A stretch of DNA of 36,356 bases, from assembly GCA_021372235.1 (NCBI GenBank), contig JAJFUW010000166.1, forward strand, positions 1 through 36,356, in the 5' to 3' direction. Below, one piece after another: positions 1 through 7,269 of the stretch. Below the pieces are notes generated by a model, which was given only the letters and a program-made list of their open reading frames with translations, had not been told where the DNA came from and ran no database searches. The DNA comes from Spirochaetia bacterium. GTDB lineage: Bacteria; Oederibacteriota; PGYV01; Palsa-1178. Position numbers and translations under genes: made by a program. How positions within the stretch are numbered: the stretch's first letter is position 1; each line of letters begins with the position of its first letter.

Positions 1-43
1 TATATGGCCAATAACCGAATAAAAAGGCCCGGTGAATTCATGA

Positions 44-115
44 CAAAACCGGTTCAGGCAGTATTTTTGATTCGTTGTCCCCCCCAGTGCCGTACGGGGG
101 GCCGGTTTTGTTTTT
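44..115 (+). terminator. nested hairpin followed by a T tract; terminator or attenuator
   Basis: Seen directly: CAAAACCGG at 44-52 is exactly complementary to CCGGTTTTG at 102-110, and inside it a C6 run (80-85) pairs with a G6 run (96-101). TTTTT follows at 111-115. This is the architecture of an intrinsic terminator with an inner hairpin. It either ends a gene left of the window or acts as a leader attenuator for the flavin reductase-like gene at 149; no promoter is obvious between 115 and 149, which leaves the attenuator reading open. Confidence 0.5.
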
Positions 116-148
116 GGTGTTACTAAATATTGCAACGGGAGGTTTTTC

Positions 149-700
149 ATGTCTTACACAACAGTTCCTTTAAAGAAGGCTTACAAACTCATTAACCCGG
201 GACAGATGGTGCTTGTTTCAACCGTTTCAGAGGACAAAAAATTCAACATCGCGCCAATAGCGTGGACATGCCCCTGCGAGATTGATCCTCCCCGCGTTAT
301 TTTGTGCATGGACGCCGGACATAAAACATTTAAGGACCTGAAGGAAACGGGTATTTTTACCGTCTGCATACCGCATATTTCGCAGTTGAAAATGGTAAAA
401 CAGACGGGTTCTGTTTCCGGCCGCGACGCGGATAAGTTCAGGAAGTTCGGCATAGCCACGGTTGCCGGCAAAAGAAGCCTCTGCAGGATACCCGAAGGCC
501 TGATAGGCTATCTGGAGTGCAGGGTTAAAAATATCAACGACATAGAAGGGACTGCTGTGGTTGTAGGCGATGTGGTTGATGCCGGGGCGGATACGAAGGC
601 GTTCGACGGGGAGCGTCTGCTGGCGGAAACAAAAGGGGGCAAGGCAATACATCACCTGGGCGGGGATAATTTCATAACGTACGCGGATGAACTGCTTTAA
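149..700 (+). CDS. flavin reductase-like FMN-binding protein
   Basis: This 183-residue protein resembles the flavin reductase-like/flavoredoxin family, cytosolic split-barrel FMN proteins that reduce flavin or pass electrons to partner enzymes. Family-type features are the N-terminal strand-loop with NIAPIAW (33-39), the GHKTFKDL segment near 57-64 and the SGRDADKF stretch near 90-97, which in relatives contact FMN. The length is typical for the family. Start: ATG at 149 lies 7 nt after a GGGAGG ribosome site. The SDR gene follows after 14 nt with its own GGGAGG, so the two are probably co-transcribed. The substrate cannot be told. Several cysteines (41, 43, 53, 73) are present, but no iron-binding motif is evident. 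Confidence 0.85.
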   Translation: MSYTTVPLKKAYKLINPGQMVLVSTVSEDKKFNIAPIAWTCPCEIDPPRVILCMDAGHKTFKDLKETGIFTVCIPHISQLKMVKQTGSVSGRDADKFRKFGIATVAGKRSLCRIPEGLIGYLECRVKNINDIEGTAVVVGDVVDAGADTKAFDGERLLAETKGGKAIHHLGGDNFITYADELL

Positions 701-714
701 AAGGGAGGCTTTAG

Positions 715-1467
715 ATGGCACGCAAGACCGTTCTGATAACCGGAGGCGCTCAGGGCATCGGCCGCGGCGAGGTAATGGCCTTTTTGAAAGCCGGCTGGAA
801 CGCGGTTGCCGCAGACCCGGATAAGGAAGCGGGCTCGGAACTGCAAGCAATCCTGAAAGCGGGAAAGAGGTTCATGTACGTCCCGTGTGACGTATCAAGG
901 GAAAAGGATGTTAAGAAACTTATCGCACTCACTGCGGCCCAATACGGCGGAATGGACGCGATAATTAATAATGCTGGAATAGGGATTAACACCCCTGTCA
1001 CAGAACTTACCTTCGCACAGTGGAGCAAGGTTTTGGGAGTCAATCTGACTTCGATTTTTTTGACAGCCAAATACGGCGCGCCCTACCTGAAAAAAAGAAA
1101 AGGCGCCATAGTAAACACGGCGTCAACCCGGGCTCTTATGTCCGAACCCGACACGGAGGCGTATTCGGCCACAAAAGGAGGCGTATTGTCGTTAACGCAC
1201 TCCCTGGCGTTAAGCCTGGGGCCGGATATACGGGTCAACTGCATCAGCCCCGGATGGATAGAGGTATCGGATTTCAAGAAAAAAAGCGATTACAGGGTAC
1301 CGGTGCACTCAGCTGCGGATAAGTCCCAACATCCCGCAGGGCGCGTGGGCGTGCCTGACGACATAGCACAGATGGCGCTCTATCTGACATCTGATAAAGC
1401 GGGTTTCATAACGGGGCAGAACTTTGTAGTTGACGGCGGAATGACGAAAAAAATGGTTTACGTTTAA
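715..1467 (+). CDS. SDR family NAD(P)-dependent oxidoreductase
   Basis: A classical short-chain dehydrogenase/reductase of 250 residues: a cytosolic Rossmann-fold enzyme that oxidises or reduces a hydroxyl/keto group with NAD(P). The cofactor motif TGGAQGIG is at 9-16, NNAG at 85-88, and the catalytic set N110, S137, Y150 and K154 (YSATK) is complete. The C-terminus has the usual GQNFVVDGG element. The start ATG at 715 follows a GGGAGG site. It sits 14 nt after the flavin reductase-like gene, so it may form a small redox operon. The substrate is unknown; the family is too broad to name one. Confidence 0.9.
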   Translation: MARKTVLITGGAQGIGRGEVMAFLKAGWNAVAADPDKEAGSELQAILKAGKRFMYVPCDVSREKDVKKLIALTAAQYGGMDAIINNAGIGINTPVTELTFAQWSKVLGVNLTSIFLTAKYGAPYLKKRKGAIVNTASTRALMSEPDTEAYSATKGGVLSLTHSLALSLGPDIRVNCISPGWIEVSDFKKKSDYRVPVHSAADKSQHPAGRVGVPDDIAQMALYLTSDKAGFITGQNFVVDGGMTKKMVYV

Positions 1468-1507
1468 AACTTAGGCCCGGGGCCCAAGGCCCAATAATAT
1501 CTATAAG

Positions 1508-1536
1508 TTGACAGTTGTTTTGAGGGGATGTTAATT
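1508..1536 (+). promoter_or_regulatory. weak sigma70-type promoter candidate for the GNAT gene
   Basis: A perfect TTGACA at 1508-1513 lies 17 nt before TTAATT (1531-1536), which matches the -10 consensus at only half its positions. The acetyltransferase ATG follows 30 nt further on. The -35 is convincing, the -10 is not. Confidence 0.35.
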
Positions 1537-1566
1537 TAATCGGAATAATGTCCGGGAGGAAATTGG

Positions 1567-2061
1567 ATGGATAACACGCTCATAGAGGTTGGAACGGACG
1601 GGGAAGTCAGGCGGGTCAAAATGCTTATAGAAAAGATCTGGCCCGACCACTACACCCCCATCATAGGCCGCGCGCAGGTTGAGTATATGATGGCCGGTTA
1701 TCAGTCCGATGCAGAGATAAAAAGTCAGATTGCTTCGGGTTGCCGTTACTATATCCTGTCCTGCAACGGTGTTGACGCAGGGTATATGGCGTACGAAGTA
1801 AAACCCGAAGGCATGTACCTGAGCAAACTATACGTTATGGAAAGAGAGAGGAGAAAGGGCCTCGGACGTTTTATGGCAGGTTTCATAGAGGATGAGGCAA
1901 GGAAGATTGGTATAAAACGCGTATTTCTGCGCGTAAATAAATTCAACATATCCTCGATCAAAGCGTACGAAAAAATGGGATATATCAAAACCGCGGAGAT
2001 GAAAGAAGATATCGGCGGCGGTTTTGTGATGGATGATTATGTTATGGAGAAACGGGTGTAA
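1567..2061 (+). CDS. GNAT family N-acetyltransferase
   Basis: A 164-residue single-domain GNAT acetyltransferase that would move an acetyl group from acetyl-CoA to an amine. The central strand and the acetyl-CoA pyrophosphate loop (LSKLYVMERERRKGLG, 85-100) match motif A with its R/Q-x-x-G-x-G core, followed by the helix RFMAGFIEDEA. The region VNKFNISSIKAYEKMGY is the typical motif B ending. Start ATG at 1567 has GGGAGG 5 nt upstream. It is a single gene flanked by repeat-rich spacers. The acceptor substrate is unknown. Confidence 0.87.
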   Translation: MDNTLIEVGTDGEVRRVKMLIEKIWPDHYTPIIGRAQVEYMMAGYQSDAEIKSQIASGCRYYILSCNGVDAGYMAYEVKPEGMYLSKLYVMERERRKGLGRFMAGFIEDEARKIGIKRVFLRVNKFNISSIKAYEKMGYIKTAEMKEDIGGGFVMDDYVMEKRV

Positions 2062-2412
2062 ATGGGTCCAAGGCCCAACGGCCGGAACCCATGCAGAGCC
2101 TTTAAAACAATAGACACTAAGCTTTAAATCTTGGGACATGCAACCCGCAACCCGGGCCTGGTTTATTGCGCCCTACCCCCACCGCGTTCGGCGCGGTCAG
2201 GCTCAGGATAGTGGTTGTAAGCGTTGATATGCCGTGCGGTTTCCTGAGGAACGCGGCGGCTCCCGGGCTTTTTAACCCCGCCTCGAGACCCGGTTCGGAC
2301 GAAGAGGCGAGCATGACAATCCGAATGTCTGAGGTCAACTTATGCCGGCGTGATTTTTTCATGAGAGCGCGGGAAACAAAAAAGATGAAAAAGAGCGTCT
2401 TTTTTATTCTGA
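2062..2412. other. gene-free spacer with degenerate repeat sequence
   Basis: There is no credible gene between the acetyltransferase and the promoter at 2413. The first part carries the GGTCCAAGGCCCAA motif (2065-2078) that recurs in other spacers of this window, plus a CTTGGGACATG segment near 2130 related to one near 13835. An open frame at 2166-2444 has no ribosome site, no hydrophobic or domain pattern, and low-complexity composition, so it is not called. Confidence 0.6.
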
Positions 2413-2441
2413 TTGAATTAGGCACAACCGCCTGCTATAAT
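2413..2441 (+). promoter_or_regulatory. sigma70-type promoter for the small membrane protein gene
   Basis: TTGAAT (2413-2418), a 17-nt spacer and TATAAT (2436-2441) lie 36 nt before the ATG at 2477. Both hexamers and the spacing fit the vegetative consensus. Confidence 0.65.
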
Positions 2442-2476
2442 TAGTCAGACGAAATAAAAAATATCCGGAGGGTGAC

Positions 2477-2710
2477 ATGGAAAAATTCAAGGAGATTTAT
2501 CTGTCAGGCGGGATCGGGGCACTGGCAGGAGTGATACTGGCTGAGTTCTTTCCGAAGGCTTTGAACCCAGGCTTACTGCAGTCGCTTGAAAGCGCGTTTG
2601 GCGGGCCTTTTTCTGAAGCCCGTAATGAGCTTGCGCTGAAATATGGCCTGGGCGGGCTCGTAATAGGCGCGCTGGTTGGCGTTGTAATAATGTTTATGGA
2701 AAAAAAATAG
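2477..2710 (+). CDS. small two-helix membrane protein of unknown function
   Basis: A 77-residue protein not assigned to a family. It has a hydrophobic, glycine-rich segment at about 9-28 (SGGIGALAGVILAEFF) and a second at about 57-73 (GLGGLVIGALVGVVIMF), separated by a polar stretch, and it ends in a short basic tail. That predicts an inner-membrane helical hairpin. It is a real gene on the evidence of a promoter 36 nt upstream, a GGAGG ribosome site 7 nt before the ATG, and a strong terminator right after it. It appears monocistronic. No function is proposed. Confidence 0.7.
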   Translation: MEKFKEIYLSGGIGALAGVILAEFFPKALNPGLLQSLESAFGGPFSEARNELALKYGLGGLVIGALVGVVIMFMEKK

Positions 2711-2743
2711 ACATTAAATAGGGCAGGAACAAAGCAAAGTTCA

Positions 2744-2790
2744 GGGTTTGGAGGCGGCTCAACCGCCACTCCCAAAACCTGTGTTTTTTT
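2744..2790 (+). terminator. intrinsic terminator after the small membrane protein gene
   Basis: GGCGG/CCGCC arms at the core (2753-2757 and 2763-2767) are extended by GGTTT.GG pairing with CC.AAAACC on the outside, and a run of seven T follows at 2784-2790. Confidence 0.7.
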
Positions 2791-2819
2791 GACGCCTCCG
2801 GCAGCCGTATCCGGACACC

Positions 2820-2848
2820 TTGACCGGATACGGTTTATCCGCTATAAT
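2820..2848 (+). promoter_or_regulatory. sigma70-type promoter for the GT51 gene
   Basis: TTGACC (2820-2825), 17 nt, TATAAT (2843-2848). The expected transcript start near 2855 leaves a leader of about 75 nt that holds a 9-bp hairpin, CGCTTAGGG at 2884-2892 against CCCTGAGCG at 2898-2906 (one G-U pair, five-base loop ACATA). Confidence 0.75.
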
Positions 2849-2930
2849 TTCTATATGCAAGGCAGACTAAATATGACCCCTGTCGCTTAGGGACATACCC
2901 TGAGCGGCGCTTCAAGCCCAAGAGGAAAAC

Positions 2931-3785
2931 ATGAAATTCTTTAAACAGTTTCTCGACACGATAAAACACTATAGCGGTATCTGTATCAGCAGGTCCCGGG
3001 GGTTTTGTGCAATCGCGGCCGCGGCCGTAAAAGAAGCCGTGCGGGCCTCAGGCAGGACAGCGCGGCACGTTTATGCTTTTGCGGAAAAGAAACCAAAATT
3101 CATCCTCGTACTGGGTGTGGCCATGACAGCTACGGGCTTAATAGGGCTATCAATGCCGGATTTAAGCGGTGTTGAAAAGGGCGTCAAAATAAAAGTGAAG
3201 GTAAAGGGCAGGCACGCGGGCTACAGATATATCTCACCGGGAAGCGACGGCTTTGTGTCCTCCGGCAGCCTTCCGAAACACGTTATAGGCGCCATATTGA
3301 CATCGGAGGACGACGAGTTCTACTCGCACAACGGCATAAACTTCGAGGAGATGCTAAAAGCCGCACAATATGATTTAAAGCACCTGACGCTGAAACAGGG
3401 CGGGTCCACCATCACACAGCAGGTGGTCAAGAACGTATACCTCTCGGGGGAAAAGACATTCACCAGGAAAGCGGTGGAGGCGGTCACCGCCATCCGCCTG
3501 GAAAAGAAACTCTCCAAAAGGCAGATACTGGATTATTACATCAACCTCATAGAGTTTGGGAACGGCATTTACGGGATAAATCAGGCTTCGAAATTTTATT
3601 TCAATAAATCCCCGAGGAATCTGACGGCAAAGGAAGCGGCAATGCTGGCCGTGCTGATGCCGAGGCCGGTGGTACGCGGCAGGATATTGACACAGACGGG
3701 CAAGGAAGAGTTCCAGAAAAAAAGGGTCTCTAACCTGCTCCGCCGCATGAAAGCGAACGGGTATATAGGGGAAGACGGGGCATAA
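2931..3785 (+). CDS. mtgA: monofunctional peptidoglycan glycosyltransferase (GT51)
   Basis: This 284-residue protein polymerises lipid II into glycan strands on the outer face of the inner membrane. A single membrane anchor lies at about 56-74, followed by the GT51 domain. The signature SEDDEFYSHNGIN (125-137) carries the catalytic Glu, GGSTITQQVVKN is at 157-168, the second acidic region EKKLSKRQILDYYIN is at 191-205, and EFGNGIYGI is at 208-216. There is no transpeptidase domain, so it is the monofunctional type, though slightly long because of a 50-residue basic N-terminal extension before the anchor. ATG 2931 follows an AGAGGA site. It is convergent with the helicase gene. Confidence 0.9.
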   Translation: MKFFKQFLDTIKHYSGICISRSRGFCAIAAAAVKEAVRASGRTARHVYAFAEKKPKFILVLGVAMTATGLIGLSMPDLSGVEKGVKIKVKVKGRHAGYRYISPGSDGFVSSGSLPKHVIGAILTSEDDEFYSHNGINFEEMLKAAQYDLKHLTLKQGGSTITQQVVKNVYLSGEKTFTRKAVEAVTAIRLEKKLSKRQILDYYINLIEFGNGIYGINQASKFYFNKSPRNLTAKEAAMLAVLMPRPVVRGRILTQTGKEEFQKKRVSNLLRRMKANGYIGEDGA

Positions 3786-3800
3786 AGGCGGATCAAAAAC

Positions 3801-3872
3801 ACCAAATGCAGGCATGGGTCCGCGGTGGTTAAAGGTTACCGCACTGTCCGATAGCATTTGGGTTTGTTTTTG
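3801..3872 (+). terminator. nested hairpin with T-rich 3' side after the GT51 gene
   Basis: An outer stem CCAAATGC (3802-3809) with GCATTTGG (3854-3861) encloses GCGGT (3822-3826) with ACCGC (3838-3842). The T-rich tract TTTGTTTTT follows from 3863. It is probably a termination or transcript-end structure; a simpler bidirectional terminator lies just beyond. Confidence 0.45.
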
Positions 3873-3890
3873 GTATTTATGATAAAAATA

Positions 3891-3919
3891 AAAAAGCCCG
3901 GCTTTCGCCGGGCTTTTTT
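3891..3919. terminator. bidirectional intrinsic terminator
   Basis: GCCCGGC and GCCGGGC arms around a TTTC loop are flanked by A5 on the left and T6 on the right, so it works in both directions. It separates the convergent GT51 gene and the DEAD-box helicase gene, whose stop codon is 4 nt away. Confidence 0.9.
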
Positions 3920-3922
3920 ATT

Positions 3923-5137
3923 TTATTTCCATTTCATCCTTCCCCTGCGTCCAAACTTGCTCGAGGAAAAGACAACGTTGTTCGAAGGGCCTGCCCTGAG
4001 GAAAGTCTCTGTCGGTACCTTTGGGTGGCTCGAAACAGGAATGGTCATTTTGATTATGCGCTCTATGCTGCGCACGTCCGAGGACTGTTCGGGTGTGGCC
4101 AGCGATATGGCGTGGCCTCTGCGCCCGGCGCGGCCCGTACGGCCTATGCGGTGGACATAGTTGCCCGGATCGTCGGGCAGGTCGTAGTTTATGACAACCT
4201 CTATGCCGGTGACGTCAATGCCGCGCGCCGCGATGTCGGTGGCTACCAGTATACGGATTTTTCCGGATTTAAAACCCTGCAGGGCTTCTTTTCTCTGGCC
4301 CATGGAGCGGTCCGAGTGTATCTCACCGACGGAGAAACCGGCGTTCTTTAGGTTGCGTGTGACTTTGGAAGCCCCTCTTTTCGTGCGGGTAAAGAGCAGG
4401 ACCGAGCCGGTATACTGTTTTAATATCTCGTTCAGTATTGCGGCTTTTAGGTCGCTGCGCACAACGAATATCTCCTGGCTTACGAGTTCCGCGGCCGTGC
4501 CCTGGGGTGCAATCTCGGTGCGTACCGGGAGCTTCATGTGGGCTGTTGCTATCTGGACTATGTCAGAGGGCATGGTGGCCGAGAATAGCATGGTCTGGCG
4601 TTCTTTTGGCATCGAGGCCAGTATGCGCCTGATCTGGGGCATGAACCCCATATCAAGCATGCGGTCGGCCTCGTCAAGAACAAGTATACGCACGTTGTCG
4701 AGTTTGATTGACCTGCGTTCCATGTGGTCGATGAGCCTGCCCGGGGTGGCGATGATGATACGCGGGTTGTAATGCAGGCTCTGCAGCTGGATGCCCATGG
4801 ACTGGCCGCCGATTAAAACGGCGGTTTTCATCTTGAACGCGGGGGCAAGTTTCATCATGCTCTCGTTGACCTGCATGGCGAGCTCGCGGGTGGGGACCAC
4901 TATGAGGCCTCTGTCATCCGCAGTCTGCGCGAGGCGCTGGACCATGGGGATGCCGAAAGCAAGTGTCTTTCCAGTTCCGGTCTGGGCAATGCCTATGATG
5001 TCTTTGCCTTCGACACCTATCGGGATGGCCTTCTGCTGGATGGGGGTGGGGATTGTGAAACTCAATCTTGCCAATACTTCCAGGAGCCCGGGAGCTATCC
5101 CTAAGCCGAGGAATCCTTCATTTTGTGTGTTTGTCAT
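3923..5137 (-). CDS. DEAD-box RNA helicase
   Basis: A 404-residue ATP-dependent RNA helicase of the RhlE/DeaD type, acting on structured RNA in ribosome assembly, cold adaptation or mRNA decay. All motifs are present: the Q motif ending TPIQ, motif I AQTGTGKT, PTRELA, TPGR, DEAD in LDEADRMLD, SAT, and motif VI HRIGRTGRAGRRG after ARGID. The tail after the second RecA domain is only about 45 residues and slightly basic. The start is the first in-frame ATG, just before the Q motif; it has no ribosome site, and the promoter -10 sits so close that the mRNA should be leaderless. It is divergent from an RRM protein gene, a sensible partner in RNA metabolism. The subfamily cannot be fixed by eye. 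Confidence 0.93.
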   Translation of the reverse strand: MTNTQNEGFLGLGIAPGLLEVLARLSFTIPTPIQQKAIPIGVEGKDIIGIAQTGTGKTLAFGIPMVQRLAQTADDRGLIVVPTRELAMQVNESMMKLAPAFKMKTAVLIGGQSMGIQLQSLHYNPRIIIATPGRLIDHMERRSIKLDNVRILVLDEADRMLDMGFMPQIRRILASMPKERQTMLFSATMPSDIVQIATAHMKLPVRTEIAPQGTAAELVSQEIFVVRSDLKAAILNEILKQYTGSVLLFTRTKRGASKVTRNLKNAGFSVGEIHSDRSMGQRKEALQGFKSGKIRILVATDIAARGIDVTGIEVVINYDLPDDPGNYVHRIGRTGRAGRRGHAISLATPEQSSDVRSIERIIKMTIPVSSHPKVPTETFLRAGPSNNVVFSSSKFGRRGRMKWK

Positions 5138-5143
5138 AAAATT

Positions 5144-5171
5144 ATTATACCACCTTGTGACAAAATATCAA
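5144..5171 (-). promoter_or_regulatory. helicase promoter placing the transcript start at the ATG
   Basis: Read on the minus strand: TTGATA (5171-5166), a 16-nt spacer, TATAAT (5149-5144). The seventh base after the -10 is the A of the helicase start codon at 5137, which predicts a leaderless transcript. Confidence 0.6.
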
Positions 5172-5275
5172 AGGAATATATGGGTAAAACAGCGGCATAA
5201 AAGGGTCAGAAAAGGAAAAATCAACGATAATTCCGTGTAAAAAGCGTTTCGGGTATGTTTTTTTTTGTAATTAAC

Positions 5276-5304
5276 TTGTTTTCCGCAGGGTTATAGAGTA
5301 TAAT
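5276..5304 (+). promoter_or_regulatory. sigma70-type promoter for the RRM protein gene
   Basis: TTGTTT (5276-5281), exactly 17 nt, then TATAAT (5299-5304). Transcription should start near 5311, leaving about 150 nt of leader before the ATG at 5461. Confidence 0.8.
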
Positions 5305-5310
5305 ATTTTT

Positions 5311-5460
5311 ACCGGTTAGATGCCAGTGAATGAGGCCCTAAAAAAAGGGTCGACACTCTCTCGCTTCATAAAAAGGCTACGGAGCCATTATAAAACAATG
5401 CATATCTAATTCCTCCGCCCCGATTATTGAATCGTATGAGAAAAACTTTGGAGGAAATAG
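5311..5460 (+). promoter_or_regulatory. long structured 5' leader with an anti-Shine-Dalgarno element
   Basis: The leader of the RRM gene holds several small hairpins: CCCT/AGGG (5336-5339, 5346-5349), GGCT/AGCC (5375-5378, 5383-5386) and CGATT/AATCG (5421-5425, 5430-5434). TTCCTCC at 5410-5416 is fully complementary to the ribosome site GGAGGAA at 5450-5456, so the site can be hidden in a stem that encloses the last hairpin. Long, foldable leaders of this kind are known for cold-shock genes; temperature control here is an inference. Confidence 0.5.
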
Positions 5461-5754
5461 ATGGCAATCAGCAAGATGTACGTGGGCAACCTGGTTTACG
5501 CAGTAACGTCGGATGAGTTAAAGGAACTCTTCTCACCTTACGGCACAGTAGCATCGGCAACAGTAATCGAAGGAAAAGGTTTCGGCTTTGTGGAAATGTC
5601 CACACCGGAAGAGGCAGCGGCAGCCAAAACCGCGCTTGACGGCAAGGACTTTCAGGGCCGCAAGTTGAAAGTGGATGAGGCCAAACCCCCGCGCGAAAAA
5701 GGCAGCGGCGGCTATGGCGGCGGACGCGGTGATCGCGGCGGCAACAGGTACTAA
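5461..5754 (+). CDS. RRM-type RNA-binding protein with glycine-rich tail
   Basis: A 97-residue protein made of one RNA recognition motif (about 4-75) and a Gly/Arg-rich tail (81-97). RNP2 is MYVGNL (6-11) and RNP1 is KGFGFVEM (39-46), with the aromatic residues needed for RNA stacking. This is the bacterial glycine-rich RNA-binding protein type (Rbp), often cold induced, acting as an RNA chaperone. It has its own promoter, a long leader able to mask the ribosome site, and a strong terminator after it. The divergent neighbour is a DEAD-box helicase, which supports a shared role in RNA structure control. Confidence 0.93.
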   Translation: MAISKMYVGNLVYAVTSDELKELFSPYGTVASATVIEGKGFGFVEMSTPEEAAAAKTALDGKDFQGRKLKVDEAKPPREKGSGGYGGGRGDRGGNRY

Positions 5755-5800
5755 GCAACAGGAGAGACTAACCGGCGAAATAGTTCAAACTGACATACGA

Positions 5801-5828
5801 AACCCGGCGGGCAACCGCCGGGTTTTTT
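5801..5828 (+). terminator. intrinsic terminator of the RRM gene
   Basis: A 10-bp perfect stem AACCCGGCGG / CCGCCGGGTT with loop GCAA, followed by T4 or more. Confidence 0.92.
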
Positions 5829-5845
5829 GTTATTACGGGTCGGAT

Positions 5846-5874
5846 TTGAAAAACCACGGTGTATATGGTATATC
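5846..5874 (+). promoter_or_regulatory. promoter candidate for the seven-repeat protein gene
   Basis: TTGAAA (5846-5851), 17 nt, TATATC (5869-5874), 66 nt before the ATG at 5941. Confidence 0.5.
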
Positions 5875-5940
5875 TCATACACAGGGGTGTTCATGCCACA
5901 CTGCAAAAGCGTGGCAGTCTTTCTGACGGGGAGGTTCAAA

Positions 5941-6957
5941 ATGAAAAAAACAGCAGGTGTCATTATTATCGCTATTTTGACCTGTGCCATGTTGCCCCAA
6001 TGCGGCAGTAAACGGGCCGGGCCCACAGCTCCGGCAATCGTACAGAACACGGCCGCAGTGGCGGACAGCAGGATATGTACGGGAGGATTTTATTTTGACG
6101 GGGTCAGCAATAACCCGTGTTTCTGGGAGGGAACTGCCAGGACGGTTTTATCCGAGAATGGGGTGATAAACGGCATCGCAGTATCAGGAGGAGTTGTGTA
6201 CACGGCAGGGTATTACCGCAGCGGGGATGAAAATATCCCGTGTTACTGGACGGGGGCGGCAAGGACGGACCTGGACAAGGACGCATTTGTAAATTCAATT
6301 GCGGTAGCGGACGGATTGGTGTACACCGCGGGATACCGCATGGATGGGGGCAGGACCATACCGTGCTATTGGACTGGAACAGAGCACACAGACCTGCCCG
6401 GAACTGAGGCTATGGCGCTCGCGGTCGCGGGAGGGACGGCATATACTGCCGGATATTATCACTCCGGGGACGCGGATATACCATGTTTTTGGACGGGCAC
6501 GAGGAGAACTGTTTTGGCCGGCAGCAAAGGCCGCGCAAATTCGATTGCGGTATCGGGTAATACAGTATATACGGCAGGCTACTATAATAATGGCAACAGA
6601 AATGTTCCTTGTTACTGGATTGGAGCGGTCAGGACAGACCTCGCGGGCGGTGCGGCAGGCGACGCATACGCGGAGTCAATAGCAGTATCGGGCGGCGTGG
6701 TTTATACGGCCGGATATTATTATAACAACAGCAGCGAGTGCGGATGGACCCCGTGTTATTGGACGGGAAGTGTGAGGACCGACCTGGACGGGGCAAAAGC
6801 CAGGTCAATAGCGGTCTCCGGAGGCACTGTCTATACATCGGGATACTGCCGCAATGACTTCAGTTATGTACCGTGTTATTGGACGGGAACGGTAAGGACG
6901 GACCTGGACGGGTATGGGTTTGTGTTGGCGGATGCGCGGGGGGTTGCGGTTAAGTAA
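5941..6957 (+). CDS. secreted seven-repeat, propeller-like protein
   Basis: The chosen ATG at 5941 has a GGGGAGG site and begins a signal peptide (MKKTAGVIIIAILTCAM) ending near C20; the sequence before that Cys (LPQC) is a poor lipobox, so lipoprotein status is uncertain. An upstream in-frame ATG (5827) lacks a signal pattern. The rest is seven tandem units of about 40-46 residues with the pattern YTAGYY, then PC[FY]WTG, then RTDL, then SIAVSGG. Seven such units suggest a seven-bladed beta-propeller closed on itself. Similar repeats occur in uncharacterised bacterial surface proteins. Each unit keeps a Cys in the PC-aromatic-Trp position. No enzyme motif is seen and the function is unknown. 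Confidence 0.8.
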   Translation: MKKTAGVIIIAILTCAMLPQCGSKRAGPTAPAIVQNTAAVADSRICTGGFYFDGVSNNPCFWEGTARTVLSENGVINGIAVSGGVVYTAGYYRSGDENIPCYWTGAARTDLDKDAFVNSIAVADGLVYTAGYRMDGGRTIPCYWTGTEHTDLPGTEAMALAVAGGTAYTAGYYHSGDADIPCFWTGTRRTVLAGSKGRANSIAVSGNTVYTAGYYNNGNRNVPCYWIGAVRTDLAGGAAGDAYAESIAVSGGVVYTAGYYYNNSSECGWTPCYWTGSVRTDLDGAKARSIAVSGGTVYTSGYCRNDFSYVPCYWTGTVRTDLDGYGFVLADARGVAVK

Positions 6958-6999
6958 TGTGTTCCATGTTCCAGGGTCCAAAGGGCGGGCTCAGGTCCC

Positions 7000-7269
7000 A
7001 AAAGGGCAGGGGCATCGGCACCTCTAAAGTTGGATACCAACAAACTGCTTGAACGGTCAAAAAAGAGCGGCCCCTTCATAATCACGCGCAGGGGCAAACC
7101 GGTCGCCATGTTACGGCCGATGACCGGAGCGGATTTCAGCGTTAAGGCGGACGATGTATGGGAAACAATCAGGGAATCGGATGAAAAATATGGTCATGGG
7201 ATAGATGATATTGAGAAAGTAATCAAAGAGACCCGCGGTAAAAAAAGAGTAGAAAGCCGAGGATTGTAA
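7000..7269 (+). pseudogene. Phd/YefM-type antitoxin, N-terminus lost
   Basis: The open frame from the TTG at 7030 gives 79 residues: LLERSKKSGPFIITRRGKPVAML matches the conserved core of prevent-host-death antitoxins, and the tail (DDIEKVIKETRGKK) fits the toxin-binding end of such proteins. The usual first 10-15 residues, including the start, are missing: upstream reading runs into the repeat-like spacer 6957-7020 with no ATG or ribosome site. A broken PIN toxin follows. Probably a dead module; a weak TTG start cannot be excluded. Confidence 0.6.

Noticed and set aside
2166-2444. 92-codon open frame between the acetyltransferase and the small membrane protein
   Set aside because: No ribosome site, no recognisable domain or membrane pattern, overlaps the promoter of the next gene, and its start lies within repeat-like sequence.
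3858-5240. Several plus-strand frames of 60-190 codons opposite the helicase gene
   Set aside because: They are antisense shadows of the DEAD-box gene, with no ribosome sites or family patterns.
5827-5940. Upstream in-frame ATG for the seven-repeat protein
   Set aside because: It starts in the terminator T tract of the RRM gene and would bury the signal peptide; ATG 5941 has a GGGGAGG site.
7030-7269. Intact functional antitoxin gene
   Set aside because: The N-terminal part of the Phd fold is absent, only a TTG without a ribosome site is available, and the toxin partner is clearly broken.
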